From assembly GCA_945878795.1 (NCBI GenBank), contig CAMDWF010000012.1:1-16299 (forward strand): DNA of 16,299 bases, written 5' to 3'. The translations under genes and the position numbers were made by a program. Positions 15,901 to 16,299 of the stretch are shown piece after piece. The notes under the pieces were generated by a model that made no database searches, was not told the DNA's origin, and saw only the letters and a list, made by a program, of their open reading frames with translations. How positions within the stretch are numbered: position 1 is the first letter of the stretch; each line of letters begins with the position of its first letter. This DNA is from Synechococcus sp. UW140 (GTDB lineage Bacteria > Cyanobacteriota > Cyanobacteriia > PCC-6307 > Cyanobiaceae).

Positions 15901-16299
15901 TCTTGGCGCCCTGGAGCAGTTGCCCCAGGAGGAGGTCCAAGTGCGGGTTCTGCTCTCGGCCCCTGGCGAGATCACCGAAACCGATGTCGACCTGGCCGCC
16001 GCCTCCGGGGCCGTGATTGTCGGATTCAATACCTCCATGGCCTCCGGTGCCAAACGGGCTGCCGATCTCACCGGCGTTGATGTGCGGGACTACGACGTCA
16101 TCTACAAACTGCTGGAGGACATCCAGCTCGCCATGGAAGGTCTGCTTGAACCCGAGTTGGTGGAGGAAACCTTGGGCGAGGCCGAGGTTCGGGCGGTGTT
16201 CAGCATCGGCAAAAGTGCCGTTGCTGGTTGCTATGTCACCAGCGGCAAACTTCAGCGCAACTGCAAGGTGCGCATCCGACGGGGCAAGGAGCTGGTCTA
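12923..16299 (+). CDS. infB: Translation initiation factor IF-2, 5' part (runs off window)
   Basis: IF-2 is the GTPase that brings initiator tRNA to the 30S subunit and promotes subunit joining. 1125 codons are present; perhaps 50-60 C-terminal residues lie beyond the edge. The start ATG at 12923 gives MTTSGKMRIYELSKDLGLEN, matching the cyanobacterial N-terminus better than the in-frame ATG six codons later (12941). An N-terminal IF2_N-type domain is followed by a Pro/Ala/Arg/Ser-rich linker at about residues 75-490. Then comes a basic stretch (VRKRKKETTRQRQRRRAM), a second IF2_N domain (about 586-650) and the GTPase domain: G1 GHVDHGKT 680-687, G3 DTPGH from 730, G4 NKID 784-787. Domains II, III and part of C-terminal domain IV follow. 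The linker is far longer than in E. coli IF-2. No frameshift is seen. Confidence 0.98.
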   Translation, partial: MTTSGKMRIYELSKDLGLENKDVLDAAETLAIPARSHSSSISEDEAGRIRALIRTKNNGGTAAPAPALNAILAVKKANQESGATVGTVPSEPPARPVAPAPPAAAATPTRPAPARTASGPASPPSRPAEVVSPPASRPLPAKPAEAGAARPQPVRPAANLPTPRPAAAVALGDTDASAPPKPGVAPTAGSPPAPAASAPAAPARPAAPSPRPVQEIRRPDSTKPPAAAQPSRPPLSPSPRPEGSQRPAPPSPGPRASGAPVRPPSVSGGSRPQLVGRPQPAGTGPATPGNKPPAPVIKGAAPSIKPPPPPSLRPAPPAARPAPPSSRPAPPSVRPAPSSSRPQRPGAPATVRAGTGGSRPAAPGSRPSPGPGRPGVTPLELVGKPIRRDSAGPGTPSSGRPAAPGRPGMPAGMRKPMAPGELMQLQTPNGRPTPAAPRRQGTESTGGDTELVRPTAAPTAAPPKRPGFRPPVAGAPSTRARRPDWDDSAKLEALRSRSPQKQRQKVHIIGENDDALTAETGGFAGEQEALVLQASLARPAKPRSSAAAALKPTVAVRKRKKETTRQRQRRRAMELRAAREAKSQRPEMLIVPEGNLTVQELADRLGVESSEIIKSLFFKGIIATVTQTLDLPTIETVSDEFGVPVLEDDVESAAKKTVEMIEASDLAHLIRRPPVVTVMGHVDHGKTSLLDAIRKTRVAAGEAGGITQHIGAYQVEVSLGGEDHHITFLDTPGHEAFTAMRARGTKVTDIAVLVVAADDGVRPQTLEAISHARAAEVPIVVAINKIDKEGASPDRVKQELSGHDLVAEDWGGNTVMVPVSAIKGENIDKLLEMILLVSDVEDLQANPDRLARGTVIEAHLDKAKGPVATLLIQNGTLRAGDVLAAGPVLGKVRAMVDDTGKRVKQAGPSSAVEALGFSEVPTAGDEFEVYLDEKSARAVVGDRANEARATRLAQQMASRRVSLASMSSKVSEGELKELNLILKADVQGSVEAILGALEQLPQEEVQVRVLLSAPGEITETDVDLAAASGAVIVGFNTSMASGAKRAADLTGVDVRDYDVIYKLLEDIQLAMEGLLEPELVEETLGEAEVRAVFSIGKSAVAGCYVTSGKLQRNCKVRIRRGKELV
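13859..13942 (+). repeat. Four tandem 21-base repeats in the IF-2 linker
   Basis: Within infB, four in-frame 21-base units encode RPAPPAA, RPAPPSS, RPAPPSV and RPAPSSS (residues about 313-340). The units differ mostly at wobble positions, so this is an older duplication under protein-level rather than DNA-level constraint. The whole linker is Pro/Ala-rich, and this is its most regular part. It is probably disordered and variable in length between strains. Confidence 0.75.

Noticed and set aside
1..16299. tRNA, rRNA, CRISPR array, insertion sequence or phage genes
   Set aside because: No cloverleaf with a typical T-loop, no spaced direct repeats and no transposase or integrase motifs were seen.

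Overview
The window reads as chromosomal housekeeping DNA from a picocyanobacterium of the Synechococcus/Cyanobium type. The strongest sign is the split RNA polymerase beta' subunit: the gene after rpoB encodes the N-terminal 'gamma' subunit (RpoC1), an arrangement typical of cyanobacteria and plastids. RpoB, RpoC1, RpiA, TatD and IF-2 all read like picocyanobacterial proteins. No tRNA, rRNA, CRISPR array, intact insertion sequence or phage gene was found. The first 4 kb (rpoC1/rpoB) is visibly richer in A+T than the hisD and infB regions.

Layout. On the minus strand, positions 1-5231 carry the 5' part of rpoC1 (cut by the window edge), complete rpoB, a 274-base leader with a strong hairpin, and a TatD-family metal-dependent hydrolase. 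hisD (5321-6673) is on the plus strand and diverges from tatD. rpiA, rpsT and an HtrA/Deg protease (6802-10063) lie on the minus strand. Between rpsT and the protease is an 874-base gene-poor stretch. It holds a small reading frame broken by one amber codon and some other possible remnants. From 10237 everything is on the plus strand: a small CxxC...CxxC protein, then the conserved rimP-nusA-ylxR-infB cluster, with infB running off the right end.

Function. The two ends hold core information-processing genes: RNA polymerase on the left, and ribosome maturation (RimP), transcription elongation/termination (NusA) and translation initiation (IF-2) on the right. The middle adds ribosomal protein S20, the last enzyme of histidine synthesis, a pentose-phosphate/Calvin-cycle isomerase and an envelope or periplasmic quality-control protease. 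Coupling is tight in the right cluster: nusA and ylxR overlap by four bases, and ylxR and infB by about 32.

I see no clear new multi-gene system. The items most worth a second look are the amber-interrupted frame at 8484-8675, the hairpin ahead of rpoB, the unnamed CxxC protein ahead of rimP, and the non-ATG starts, above all a forced UUG start for rpsT.
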